From Bacillus methanolicus (lineage in GTDB: Bacteria; Bacillota; Bacilli; Bacillales; Cytobacillaceae): DNA of 52,396 nucleotides. Below the pieces are notes generated by a model, which was not told the origin of the DNA, did not search any database, and saw only the letters and a list, made by a program, of their open reading frames with translations. This document shows positions 33,097 through 41,636 of this stretch, in pieces. How positions within the stretch are numbered: the stretch's first letter is position 1; every line of letters starts with the position of its first letter. Position numbers and translations under genes: made by a program. The stretch covers positions 1-52,396 of the forward strand of contig NZ_VTQX01000028.1 in NCBI RefSeq assembly GCF_008764295.1. The letters run 5' to 3'.

Positions 33097-33145
33097 ACGC
33101 ATGAAATCAAGGTTTGAAAATTTGATTTCATGCGTTATTTTAATT
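33097..33145 (+). terminator. Terminator of yfkJIH
   Basis: ACGCATGAAATCAA / TTGATTTCATGCGT, 14 bp, followed by TATTTTAATTT. Confidence 0.85.
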
Positions 33146-33199
33146 TCCACTGGATCTTTTCCCTGTCATCAGCATTTTTCACAAGGTGCCTGAGCAAAG

Positions 33200-35122
33200 T
33201 TACGACTTTAATAGGCGCAAACCGTTTAAAATGACCAAAATGGTGCTGCCTTCATGACCAATTACACCAAATGGAAGGTCGATAAATTGCAGGAAGTTAG
33301 AGACGATTAGCACCATAATAACAGAAATGGAGAAAATAATGTTTTGCTTAATGATACGATTCATCTTTTCAGACAATTGAATGGCTTCGGCGATACGTGG
33401 CAGGTCATTTTTCATTAGAACAACATCAGCAGTTTCTAGAGCGACTCCAGAACCGTCGCCCATCGCAATTCCAACATTGGCAGTTGCGAGAGCAGGTGCG
33501 TCGTTTATACCATCACCAACCATGGCGACATGACCATACTCTTCTTTAATTCTTTTTAAATTTTCTACTTTATCTTCCGGTAAACATTCTGCGAAATAAT
33601 CATTGACGTGGCTTTCTGAGGCAATCGCATGAGCTGTATTTTTACTATCACCTGTCAACATTACGGTGTAAATTCCTTTTTGTTTTAATTGATCAATCGC
33701 TTTTTTGGTTTCATCGCGAACGACGTCCTTCAAAGCGATTAAGCCAACGATCTCCCCATCTTTTTGTGCAAAAACGATCGTTTTTCCTTCCTGAGCTAAA
33801 CGCAATGCTGCTCCATCTAAAAATGATTCTGCTGCTTCTCTTCCGACGAAATCTGCTTTTCCTATTTTCCACAATTCATGCTCGTAAGAGGCTTTCACGC
33901 CGTAGCCTGAAATATCTTCAATACTTTCAGGTTGGATAAGTCCTTCCTGCATATGTTCTTTAGCATAATTGACGATGGCGTTTGCCAACGGATGATTGGA
34001 GTGACTTTCAATCGCTGCTATTTTTAATAGAAATTCAGTATTGGAAATTTTTTTACTTGCTAAAATGTCCGTGACCTCAGGTTTTCCTTTCGTTAACGTC
34101 CCCGTTTTATCGAACGCAATGGCGCGCAAATGACTTAAATTTTCTAAATGGACTCCACCTTTAAAGAGAATTCCACGCCGTGCACCGGTTGAAATGGCCG
34201 ATAAGGTTGCAGGCATAATTGAAGCGACAAGGGCACATGGAGAAGCGACAACTAATAAAATCATGGCACGGTAAAAAGTCTCAGTCCAACTCCATCCTAG
34301 CAAGAAATGTGGCAGGAACATCATGATCGCAACAACAGTAAGAACAACTTTTACATACGTCCCTTCAAACTTCTCAATGAATAGCTGTGAAGGCGATTTT
34401 TCACTTTGAGCAGATTGAACAAGTTGGATAATTTTCTGGAAAAGAGTATCGCTACTTTCTTTCGTGATTTCAACTGTGAGTGAGCCGTTCAAGTTGACTG
34501 TCCCAGCATAGACATCTTCGTGAATACCTTTTGATACTGGAATAGATTCTCCAGTAATGGCAGCTTCGTCAAGGTGACTCTGTCCCTTGACAATTCTTCC
34601 GTCGGAGGGAATTCTTTCCCCTGGCTTAATAAGAATGAGATCACCAATCTTTAATTCAGCAACAGGGGTGATCTTCTCCATCCCATTTGAAACGACTAGT
34701 GCTTCTTGCGGCTGCAACTCCATTAGTGCTGAAATTTCCTTATGGCTTTTATTCATCGTATAAGTTTCCAAAGCGCCGCTTAAGGAGAAAATAAAGATGA
34801 GAATGGCTCCTTCAGTCCAGTAACCAATAACAGCAGACCCAATTGCTGCAAAGATCATCAGCATTTCAACGTTTAATTCCTTCTCTGCAATGGTACTTTC
34901 AATGCCTTCTTTTGCTTTTGCATAGCCTCCAATCAGAAAAGCTAGCACGAAGGAAACAACTGAAGCGGTTGATAAGTCATTTTTTTCAAGTAGCCAACCG
35001 ATAGCAATCAAGAGACCGCTTGTAATCGCGGCGATTAGTTCAGCATGGGGCCAAATCTTATCCAAGAGCCCTTCTTGTTGGCTGGCTTCTGTATTCGTTA
35101 ATCTTTTTACTTCTGTGTTCAT
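33200..35122 (-). CDS. zosA: P1B-type metal-transporting ATPase, ZosA-like
   Basis: 640 residues, no N-terminal metal-binding domain, like B. subtilis ZosA (YkvW). The transport motif is SPC (~294-296, VVASPCALVAS), the phosphorylation site Asp338 in FDKTGTLTKG, the actuator loop TGES (~190), and the hinge MVGDGINDAPAL near the end. ZosA moves zinc and is induced by peroxide through PerR; a PerR-like box lies 141 bases upstream (35263-35277), supporting this assignment over a cadmium exporter. The start is ATG 35122, after GGGGGATG; the frame extends to 35137. It lies between yfkH and a decayed IS, so it is an insertion in the yfk block relative to B. subtilis. Confidence 0.88.
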   Translation of the reverse strand: MNTEVKRLTNTEASQQEGLLDKIWPHAELIAAITSGLLIAIGWLLEKNDLSTASVVSFVLAFLIGGYAKAKEGIESTIAEKELNVEMLMIFAAIGSAVIGYWTEGAILIFIFSLSGALETYTMNKSHKEISALMELQPQEALVVSNGMEKITPVAELKIGDLILIKPGERIPSDGRIVKGQSHLDEAAITGESIPVSKGIHEDVYAGTVNLNGSLTVEITKESSDTLFQKIIQLVQSAQSEKSPSQLFIEKFEGTYVKVVLTVVAIMMFLPHFLLGWSWTETFYRAMILLVVASPCALVASIMPATLSAISTGARRGILFKGGVHLENLSHLRAIAFDKTGTLTKGKPEVTDILASKKISNTEFLLKIAAIESHSNHPLANAIVNYAKEHMQEGLIQPESIEDISGYGVKASYEHELWKIGKADFVGREAAESFLDGAALRLAQEGKTIVFAQKDGEIVGLIALKDVVRDETKKAIDQLKQKGIYTVMLTGDSKNTAHAIASESHVNDYFAECLPEDKVENLKRIKEEYGHVAMVGDGINDAPALATANVGIAMGDGSGVALETADVVLMKNDLPRIAEAIQLSEKMNRIIKQNIIFSISVIMVLIVSNFLQFIDLPFGVIGHEGSTILVILNGLRLLKS

Positions 35123-35149
35123 CTTCACATCCCCCAATGATAACTGATT

Positions 35150-35171
35150 TCAATTAGTTTTTTCTAATTGA
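35150..35171. promoter_or_regulatory. Inverted repeat just upstream of zosA
   Basis: TCAATTAG-tttttt-CTAATTGA, eight perfect pairs around a T/A-run. It lies 28 bases before the zosA start. It could be an operator or a weak terminator-like leader; a GCTGT...ACAGC hairpin at ~35210-35232 is adjacent. Confidence 0.4.
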
Positions 35172-35262
35172 GAAAAATAATCAACATCAATACCCTAATA
35201 AAACACGAAAGCTGTCACCCAATAGGCAACAGCGGAAAATCATAATAATTACTTATTTATAT

Positions 35263-35277
35263 TTATTATAATTATAA
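35263..35277 (-). promoter_or_regulatory. PerR-box-like operator of zosA
   Basis: On the minus strand TTATAATTATAATAA matches the PerR consensus TTATAATnATTATAA at 13 of 14 informative positions. PerR is a peroxide-sensing Fur-family repressor that controls zosA in B. subtilis. Confidence 0.65.
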
Positions 35278-35413
35278 CATTCGTTTTCAAGATGTAAAGC
35301 CTTATTTATAGATTTTATTAACCAATTGTATTGAAAATTTTTTCGCTCATTTCGTGTAATGATTGATTTCTCAAAAAATGAGCGAAGAGCTTATTTATAA
35401 GCTGCAGAGTGTC

Positions 35414-35460
35414 GACAAAAGCCATCGAGAGGCAACCTCTCGATGGCTTTTGTCATTTTT
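35414..35460. terminator. 18-bp hairpin terminator at the IS boundary
   Basis: GACAAAAGCCATCGAGAG / CTCTCGATGGCTTTTGTC, perfect, then ATTTTT on the plus strand. It is probably the end structure of the decayed IS region. Confidence 0.75.
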
Positions 35461-35477
35461 GGATAGTTGGCAGTAAA

Positions 35478-35613
35478 AATCCGTTGATTTCCGCTCCGGG
35501 CACTTGCTTTCCGGGGGGCAGGCGGTGAGCTTCCTCAGAGCTGTCGCTCCTGCGGGATCTCACCTGTCCTGCAAATCCCCCAGGAGTCAAGCACCCTCCA
35601 CTCCAATCAACTA
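35478..35613 (-). repeat. Bacillaceae dispersed GC-rich repeat, copy 1
   Basis: On the minus strand it runs from GTTGATTGGAGTGGAGGGTG through CTTGACTCCTGGGGGA, GGTGAGATCCCGCAGG and CCGGAAAGCAAG to GGAGCGGAAATCAAC. This is a familiar pattern of a highly repeated intergenic element in bacilli. A diverged copy in the opposite orientation lies on the other side of the transposase remnant (36527-36650). Confidence 0.75.
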
Positions 35614-35625
35614 GTTTCGCTCCAC

Positions 35626-36494
35626 TCAAGCAGTTTGCCAAGTCCAAGTCGCCATCTTTTTTAAGTTCGCAGCAAAAGTAAGCATCGCCTACATAGACCT
35701 TGTTTTTAAGACCTCGTAAGGTTGTCCATCGCATTCCATGCTTTTCTTTTGCATCCGCCAAAACACGTTCAATCATCTCTTTGCGTTTCGCGTATATCTG
35801 TTTGATTTCTCCATGGTGACGTAAATGTTCTGCCTCTTCTATGTAAGCTTCCCAAATATGACGTTGTATAAGCTTTTGATGGTTGTTACTTTCAGTGCTT
35901 CTGCACAAATCGATGGAATGGATTTATATTGCTTATATCCTTCCTTCGTTGTCGTCGTGTATTTCAAAACCTGCCCTTGTGGGCAGAGGTAACAATCATA
36001 ATACTTATCATAGACATAATCATGTTTTCGGAAGAAACCATCTTTCGTTTTTGGACGCGTGTAAGGGAGGATAGGTAACATCTGGTTCTCTAATAGAAAG
36101 AAAGTTCGTGATTGCGGGAGTTTTATAAGCTGCGTCAGTAGCTACTGCGAGTGGATTCTTTACCCTTTCTAAAACCTTCTCGACAAGCGGTTGTAACCTA
36201 TGACTATCATGTACATTCCCCGGAGTCACTATCGTGCCTAACACAAATTCTTTTTCATCCGTGGTTGTATGGAACGAATCCCAAATATGTATGGGATGAA
36301 AATCATCTTAAAAAGAACTACTGGATCGATACTGGACGACCAACCCTTGAATATCAGTTTTCAACTAAGGGATAGATGAACGAAAAATCAATAGCTGCCT
36401 CTAGCTTGCGCACTAGATGATCGTCAGGAACTAATTGATCTATGGTCAGTTTTTCTAATTGCGCACGGTCATTAGACTGGTTTCTCGTCATCAT
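35626..36494 (-). pseudogene. IS1182-family transposase, decayed
   Basis: Fragments of one transposase lie in order on the minus strand but in several frames. The N-terminus is MMTRNQSNDRAQLEKLTIDQLVPDDHLVRKLEAAIDFSFIYPLVEN with a stop, then PVSIDPVVLFKMIFIPYIFGIRS. A jump over the missing central part leads to LGTIVTPGNVHDSHRLQPLVEKV. Next come SKNERWFLP and the zinc-like YDCYLCPQG, then a C-terminal AKRKEMIERVLADAKEKHGMRWTTLRG ending NLKKMATWTWQTA before the stop at 35626. The internal deletion removes much of the DDE core, so it cannot transpose by itself. GC-rich repeats flank it in inverted orientation. Confidence 0.88.
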
Positions 36495-36526
36495 GGTACG
36501 TCACCTCGAAAATGATTTATCCTATT

Positions 36527-36650
36527 TGAAGTTGATTGGAACGGAGGATGGCGACTCCTGCGGGAAAAGCGGGAAAGTCGAGACCCTGGACTAAGCGCAG
36601 CGAGGGAAGCGGCTCGGCCCCGCCCGCGGAAAGCGCCACCCTTCGTTATA
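36527..36650 (+). repeat. Bacillaceae dispersed GC-rich repeat, copy 2
   Basis: GTTGATTGGAACGGAGGATGG, GACTCCTGCGGGA, AGTCGAGACCC, GCGAGGGAAGCGGCTC and CCCGCGGAAAGCG: the same element type as copy 1 but on the plus strand. The transposase remnant is bracketed by the pair. Confidence 0.72.
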
Positions 36651-36685
36651 ATGAACCTATACTATCTATCATAATTCTATTTTAA

Positions 36686-36735
36686 AGAAAAAAGACTGTA
36701 GACAAACTCGAAGGATTTCAGTTTGTCTACAGTCT
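36686..36735 (-). terminator. Terminator of yfkF
   Basis: AGACTGTAGACAAACT / AGTTTGTCTACAGTCT, 16 perfect pairs, T-run on the minus strand. Confidence 0.9.
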
Positions 36736-36740
36736 GAAGC

Positions 36741-37904
36741 TTATTTATAAGCTGATTGTTGCTGCTGTGGCTGAAAGAAAAATAAAGCAACAAAAATGGT
36801 TAGTAACATAAAAGCAATTAAATAAAAGAAACTTATCCCTTCAACGTATTCAATCATCAATCCGCCTATGAATGGACCAGTAATGCTTCCAAAACTAAAA
36901 AATATGCTGCACATTATATTTCCTGCAGGTAGGAGATGTTTTGGCAGGAGATCTGCCATATAGGATATCCCAAGCGAAAAGGTGGAACCGACAAGCATTC
37001 CTGCGATAAAAAAGCAGGAAAATAAAGCAGCTTCTGAGCCTTCAAGAATAGCGGCAGCAACAAAGGTGAGAAATCCTGAAATCATGACAAATCGTAAAAT
37101 TTTCTTGCGTCCATAGTGATCGCTCATAAGTCCAAGCGGCATTTGAAATACAATGGTTCCAATTGCAAATGCTGGTAAAATAATCGACACAGCATTTATA
37201 TCAACACCGATTCGTAACGCATAAACAGGAAAATTCCCGTTTAAGGTTGCTTCAAGAAAACCATAGCCAAACGGGGGAAGAAAAGCTATCCATGCATACT
37301 TCCAAACTTGACTAAAACGTTGAAACGTGCTGAAAAAAGAAGTTGCTTCCGTTGAATCATGGTCAGGGATTTCATTTTTAAGGAGAAAGATGGTCACCCA
37401 AGCAGTGAAACTTAGCCCAGCTGAAATAATAAAAGGAAGAGATTCACTTATCGATAACAGGCGGGTCATCATTGGCCCGATTGCAAAACCTAAGCTGAAA
37501 AAGAGGCCGTATAAGGCAATGTTCCTGCCGCGATTTTTCACAGTAGAAAAAGAAGTGATCCATGTTTGAGTCCCGAAATGGAGCATATTGTCACCGATTC
37601 CGATCAATAGTCGCAAAATAAACCAAAACCAAAGTGATTTCCAAAATGGAAAAAGAAAAAGTGATAGGAGAACGATCAAACCTCCGAGAACGATGATCGG
37701 TTTGTAGCCAAATCTTTTTAACGGTTTTTCCAAAAAAGGTGAAATTAATAAAATTCCGATGTATATACTCGTCGCATGCAACCCATTAATGCTTGATGAA
37801 ATTCCATCTTGCTCGAAAATAATGGCGATTAGCGGGAGGATCATCCCTTGTGAAAAACCAGAAATGGCAACAATTCCTACGAGGATCCAGAGCCGTAGAT
37901 TCAT
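36741..37904 (-). CDS. yfkF: MFS transporter YfkF
   Basis: 387 residues with twelve membrane segments, close to B. subtilis YfkF (~391). The MFS signature appears in the central loop (GLMSDHYGRKKILRF) and a second in the first half (EKPLKRFGYKPIIVLGG). The substrate is unknown. The position beside yfkD and yfkAB supports the name. GAGGT lies before ATG 37904. The terminator at 36686 closes it. The 130-base intergenic region is shared with the divergent OsmC-like gene. Confidence 0.85.
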   Translation of the reverse strand: MNLRLWILVGIVAISGFSQGMILPLIAIIFEQDGISSSINGLHATSIYIGILLISPFLEKPLKRFGYKPIIVLGGLIVLLSLFLFPFWKSLWFWFILRLLIGIGDNMLHFGTQTWITSFSTVKNRGRNIALYGLFFSLGFAIGPMMTRLLSISESLPFIISAGLSFTAWVTIFLLKNEIPDHDSTEATSFFSTFQRFSQVWKYAWIAFLPPFGYGFLEATLNGNFPVYALRIGVDINAVSIILPAFAIGTIVFQMPLGLMSDHYGRKKILRFVMISGFLTFVAAAILEGSEAALFSCFFIAGMLVGSTFSLGISYMADLLPKHLLPAGNIMCSIFFSFGSITGPFIGGLMIEYVEGISFFYLIAFMLLTIFVALFFFQPQQQQSAYK

Positions 37905-38033
37905 GTTTCATACCTCATTATTTATGTATTTTACCTGATGGTACATGAGAAAAACGATTGTTGGCAAGTAGATTTTTTGTCAAGAAGCTCTGCAATTTGT
38001 ATGATAGGAGTAGAGCTTAGGAGGATGATGGTA

Positions 38034-38414
38034 ATGGAATTTCATATGAAAGAAATAGGTTTTTATACAGAAACGGCAAATGGGCGCTTAAATATTGCTG
38101 GAGATGAAGAGCACGGGTTCCGACCTTTTCAATTATTGGTCTCCTCGGTTGCGGTTTGCAGCGGCGGGATAATGAGAAAAATTTTAGAGAAAAAACGGAT
38201 TCCGTATGAGGATATCCATATTAAAGCCGATGTTGTTCGCAATCCAGAAAAGGCGGATAAAATAGAAAAGATTCATCTTCATTTTACGCTTACAGGCATT
38301 GAGATTTCGCAAGCTCAAATGGAAAAGGTCATGGCTCTTACTGCGAAAAACTGTTCATTGGTTCAATCTGTAATGGAAAGTATTGAAATCGAAGAAACCT
38401 TCGAAATCAAATAA
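38034..38414 (+). CDS. OsmC-family protein
   Basis: 126 residues. The two cysteines of the OsmC/Ohr family are present: SSVAVCSGGIMRKILEKK (~Cys44) and LTAKNCSLVQSVMES (~Cys109), consistent with thiol-dependent peroxidase activity against organic hydroperoxides. Other in-frame ATGs lie upstream (38025, 38028), but 38034 has a 9-base spacing from AGGAGG (38019-38024) and is preferred. It is divergent from yfkF and followed by yfkD. Confidence 0.88.
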   Translation: MEFHMKEIGFYTETANGRLNIAGDEEHGFRPFQLLVSSVAVCSGGIMRKILEKKRIPYEDIHIKADVVRNPEKADKIEKIHLHFTLTGIEISQAQMEKVMALTAKNCSLVQSVMESIEIEETFEIK

Positions 38415-38534
38415 TGCGAACAAAATTTTGGATAAGATGTAAGAACTCTGAAAAAACTAGGGATATGAGTTAATTTCAATTTGTGTTGGGGTTGACATTG
38501 ACTCATCGACATAGTGAAAGGAGTTCGACTCATC

Positions 38535-39329
38535 ATGAAAAAATTGGTTTCTAGTATCTTTATTGGGTTACTATTGATCCAAATGACTGTTATATCTGTC
38601 TCTGCTGCAAAGAAAGAAGAGATAAAGATCCCAAGTTCGGTATTAAATATTACAAAGGAAAACACTTATCCGAATCCGACACAGGATTTGCCAACGCTGC
38701 AGCCGAGTGAGCTAACAGAAGAACTCATATCTAGTTCAAAAGTAAAAATTGAAAATCCAGATTTAATTCGAATGCTCAATGAAACCAATGTAAACAGCAC
38801 ACCTTTTGCCTTTGGCTATCGAGCTGTTATTTATTTAGGACAATGGCCGCTTAGCTATGAATCGACAGAGACTTCAGCAAATTGGGAATACCAAAAGATT
38901 AATACAAATTACTATGATAATCGCGGTGGAAAAGCAAATTATCAAATCCATTACGTTCAAGAAGCACAAAAAGTCGTAAAAGGTGGATTAACGGCTAAGG
39001 TACCACAAGCTGAGGATGTAAAAAAAATGATGCTCCTTGAAGCTGCAAAGAAAACAAATCTCCCCCTTGCGTTTGAAACAGTGGTCGGGGCAGGAACGAA
39101 AAAAGATCAATATTATAATATCCCTCCAAAAAGATTGGGGTATTTATATGGATTTGTTCCAGCAGTTAGTGAAAAGGGGAAAGTGACGTATGGAGAAGTT
39201 TATTTAATGTTAAAAGGGAATAAAAAGATGATTATCGTCAAAAATGTAACTTCTCAAGGAATTGGTGCATGGATTCCTGTTCAGGATTATGTTTCGTTTG
39301 GATTTGTCGCAACCGAGCGACCAAGGTAA
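38535..39329 (+). CDS. yfkD: YfkD family secreted protein
   Basis: 264 residues, the length of B. subtilis YfkD. The first ~26 residues are a signal peptide (KKLVSSIFIGLLLIQMTVISVSAA). The remainder is soluble and matches the YfkD-like family (FGYRAVIYLGQWPLSYESTETSANWEYQKINTNYYDNRGG, and a conserved GIGAWIPVQDYVSFGF end). The function is not known; it acts outside the membrane. The frame extends to 38514, but ATG 38535 after AAAGGAG gives the signal peptide directly. A bidirectional-type terminator separates it from the converging yfkAB. Confidence 0.9.
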   Translation: MKKLVSSIFIGLLLIQMTVISVSAAKKEEIKIPSSVLNITKENTYPNPTQDLPTLQPSELTEELISSSKVKIENPDLIRMLNETNVNSTPFAFGYRAVIYLGQWPLSYESTETSANWEYQKINTNYYDNRGGKANYQIHYVQEAQKVVKGGLTAKVPQAEDVKKMMLLEAAKKTNLPLAFETVVGAGTKKDQYYNIPPKRLGYLYGFVPAVSEKGKVTYGEVYLMLKGNKKMIIVKNVTSQGIGAWIPVQDYVSFGFVATERPR

Positions 39330-39331
39330 AT

Positions 39332-39368
39332 AAAAAAACGTCGAATCCCGTGGTTCGACGTTTTCGTA
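39332..39368 (+). terminator. Terminator after yfkD
   Basis: AACGTCGAA-tcccgtgg-TTCGACGTTTT stem, then CGTATTTTT. Confidence 0.85.
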
Positions 39369-39391
39369 TTTTTCCAAGAAGCTACTGTACT

Positions 39392-40513
39392 TTATATTGT
39401 GATATTTGCTGTTCTTTGTTGAAAGTCGGTGCCATTGTAATAGCTATTTTTCACCAATACATTGGGACCTAAGCAACGAACGGCTGGACAATGACAATTC
39501 AAGCTTTTAGCTAAATCGGACTCCATCCATCTCTCATAAGCTACAGAAAGTGAATCTGTTTGAATATTGCCGAGGGGAGGAGTATCCCCAAAATCGGTAA
39601 CAATAACATCACCTGAAAAAATATTTACGTTTAGTCGTGAGCGACCATCAGGATCGTTGCGAACGGTCACATTTTTACTTTTATACAATCTTTGTAAAAG
39701 TGCTAGATCTTTTTCATCCTGATTACATGGATAAAATGGCAACGTTCCAAAAAGCATCCACGTTTTTTCATCACGGATATCCAAGAGATGATGGATGGCA
39801 TCACGAATTTGTTCAAGGGTTAGAACTTCTAAGTTTGAGGCCCAGTCTGATGGGTACATCGGGTGGATCTCATGCCTTCCACATTTCATTTCTGTCACTA
39901 CTTGACGATGGATATCCTCTAAATAAGGCAAAGTTCTTTTGCTCAGCATCGTTTCGGCCGAGACCATGACACCTGATTCAGATAGAGCACGGCTATTTTC
40001 AATCATTCGTTGAAAAAGAATTGCTCGCTGTGCGGGTGTGGGCTTGCGCTCCATCATCGCAAATCCACCTTCAACGAAATCTTCTAAAGTTCCCCAGTTG
40101 TGAGAAATATGCAACACATCTAAATAAGGAGCTATTTTTTCATAGCGTTCAAGGTCAAGGGTTAAATTCGAGTTAATTTGTGTACGAATTCCCCGTGCGT
40201 GGGCATACTGAAGTAATGGAAGTACATAGTTCTCAACTGATTTTTTTGAGAGCATCGGTTCTCCGCCGGTAATGCTCAAAGACCGGAGAGTTGGGATTTC
40301 GTCGAGCCGTTTAACTAATAGATCAATTGGAAGGCCTTCAGGGTCTTTCGGTTGCAATGTGTAGCCAACTGCACAGTGCTCACAGCGCATATTGCAAAGA
40401 GTGGTTGTCGTAAATTCAATGTTGGTTAAAGTTAATTTTTGATATTGCTCTATGTCCATGTAAGCTTCCCATGGATCGAAGCTTGGGGTAATGGCCTTTG
40501 TACTTGCGTTCAT
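39392..40513 (-). CDS. yfkAB: Radical SAM/CxCxxxxC protein YfkAB
   Basis: 373 residues, one continuous gene corresponding to YfkA plus YfkB. The radical SAM cluster motif Cys40-x3-Cys44-x2-Cys47 lies in LCNMRCEHCAVGY, followed by the SAM-binding ITGGEPMLS. The family's C-terminal CxCxxxxC is present as CHCPAVRC, probably holding an auxiliary cluster. The reaction is unknown. RBS AAAAAGGAG precedes the ATG. It is conserved next to yfkD. Confidence 0.93.
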   Translation of the reverse strand: MNASTKAITPSFDPWEAYMDIEQYQKLTLTNIEFTTTTLCNMRCEHCAVGYTLQPKDPEGLPIDLLVKRLDEIPTLRSLSITGGEPMLSKKSVENYVLPLLQYAHARGIRTQINSNLTLDLERYEKIAPYLDVLHISHNWGTLEDFVEGGFAMMERKPTPAQRAILFQRMIENSRALSESGVMVSAETMLSKRTLPYLEDIHRQVVTEMKCGRHEIHPMYPSDWASNLEVLTLEQIRDAIHHLLDIRDEKTWMLFGTLPFYPCNQDEKDLALLQRLYKSKNVTVRNDPDGRSRLNVNIFSGDVIVTDFGDTPPLGNIQTDSLSVAYERWMESDLAKSLNCHCPAVRCLGPNVLVKNSYYNGTDFQQRTANITI

Positions 40514-40697
40514 TGTAAAAACTCCTTTTTCTAAACAAAAATGGTCAAAAGGACCATGTATAAATGCACTTCGTTATTATCAGTTTTCATGATTACTTCT
40601 GTCAATGGTTTTACGGAAAATGTTTCAGATCAAATATATGCACAGAAATATAACGATAGAAATAAACAAAAATCGTTATTGCATCATTACCATGTTT

Positions 40698-40814
40698 ATG
40701 TGTACGATTGGAGACGAGCAATGGCTGAAAGGAGCGAATTATGTTGGGAAGTCCGATAAAAGAAAAAGGCGATCAAGTCGTTTTCTTAAAGCAGAGATTG
40801 ACGATGAACTTTAA
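40698..40814 (+). CDS. Possible small basic protein (~38 aa)
   Basis: A frame reading MCTIGDEQWLKGANYVGKSDKRKRRSSRFLKAEIDDEL runs up to a stop that is followed at once by a terminator (40813-40857), suggesting a real 3' end. It lacks a clear RBS. The position between yfkAB and pdaA is that of yfjT in B. subtilis, but I cannot confirm homology. The basic centre and acidic end resemble small spore proteins only superficially. Confidence 0.35.
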   Translation: MCTIGDEQWLKGANYVGKSDKRKRRSSRFLKAEIDDEL

Positions 40815-40860
40815 GAGGAGGCGTTTGAAAAGCCAAGCTTTTTGACAGCCTCTTTTCTTA
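40813..40860 (+). terminator. Terminator after the small basic frame
   Basis: AAGAGGaGGC / GCCTCTTTTCTT stem with a 25-base loop, itself partly paired (AAAAGC/GCTTTTT). Confidence 0.65.
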
Positions 40861-40963
40861 ATGTTTTTTTTTAATGAAATATATGTTGAAGTCACTATTT
40901 TAGGGGCTCATGTAATTTAAAGAAATCTCACGTTTTTTAAGTTGGGTGTTCCTTCAAATTTTT

Positions 40964-41167
40964 CTAAGTCGATTTTTCCTCTTGGCGCAAATGTCGTCGT
41001 TCGCGGTAATTCAGGAAGAATGTTTCAACGAATAGGAGCTTAATCTGTGCTTCTTTCGCTTCGGTACTTAAATCAGATTCAACAATTTTTGCAAGAATTT
41101 GTTGGGGGCGTCCTTTTAGTCGAATTAAACGAGGAAACGGTTCAGAAATATTCCAACAAACAAGCAT
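40964..41167 (-). CDS. Uncharacterised small protein (67 aa), possibly a fragment
   Basis: The frame has coding-like composition and a helical, charged product (GRPQQILAKIVESDLSTEAKEAQIKLLFVETFFLNYRERRHLRQEEKST). No convincing RBS precedes the ATG, and a start-less remnant lies on the other strand just beyond (41191-41346), so this area may be gene debris. I do not recognise the family. Confidence 0.4.
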   Translation of the reverse strand: MLVCWNISEPFPRLIRLKGRPQQILAKIVESDLSTEAKEAQIKLLFVETFFLNYRERRHLRQEEKST

Positions 41168-41190
41168 AAATTATTCTAAATAAAACGTAA

Positions 41191-41346
41191 ACACTAGATT
41201 CTGAAGTTTATCATGATGAGCATTCAAACTTTTATGGTAATATTTATCGAGAAAAGGATAAGACATTCACTGAAAAATTAAAACAAATAGAAGAATCCTT
41301 TAAAACATCTCAAGAAGAAATTAATGAACAGTTTAATAATAGGTAA
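41191..41346 (+). pseudogene. Start-less coding remnant
   Basis: 52 codons open between two stops, with no ATG, GTG or TTG near the beginning: TLDSEVYHDEHSNFYGNIYREKDKTFTEKLKQIEESFKTSQEEINEQFNNR. The composition is clearly protein-like (coiled-coil tail). It is probably the 3' end of a lost gene. The following ~290 bases up to fumA hold only its promoter region. Confidence 0.4.
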
Positions 41347-41546
41347 GAAACAAAGGAGAACGTTACTTCTCAATTCCTAAAAGGTGAAGATTATTAGTTT
41401 TGCAATAATTAAGAAAAAATGTTCGCTCACAGCATCTAATTTATTCTATATTTAAGTGGGTAAACTTAGAATCGCTTGTCTTTCATTCGAATGCTGTTCG
41501 GAGTATAATAAAAACGGGGAATTATTGTAATATTCAAATGATATTA

Positions 41547-41560
41547 CTAAAACGTTTACT
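41547..41560. promoter_or_regulatory. cre-like site upstream of fumA
   Basis: CTAAAACGTTTACT matches 12 of 14 positions of the CcpA cre consensus TGWAARCGYTWNCW. TCA-cycle genes are common CcpA targets; the site lies 77 bases before the start. Confidence 0.45.
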
Positions 41561-41636
41561 TAAATTAAGGGGTTAAAGTAAGCGTTACGTTTCATCGAAC
41601 AAAGAGGTTTTCAAAAGGGAAAGAGGGGGATCACGG

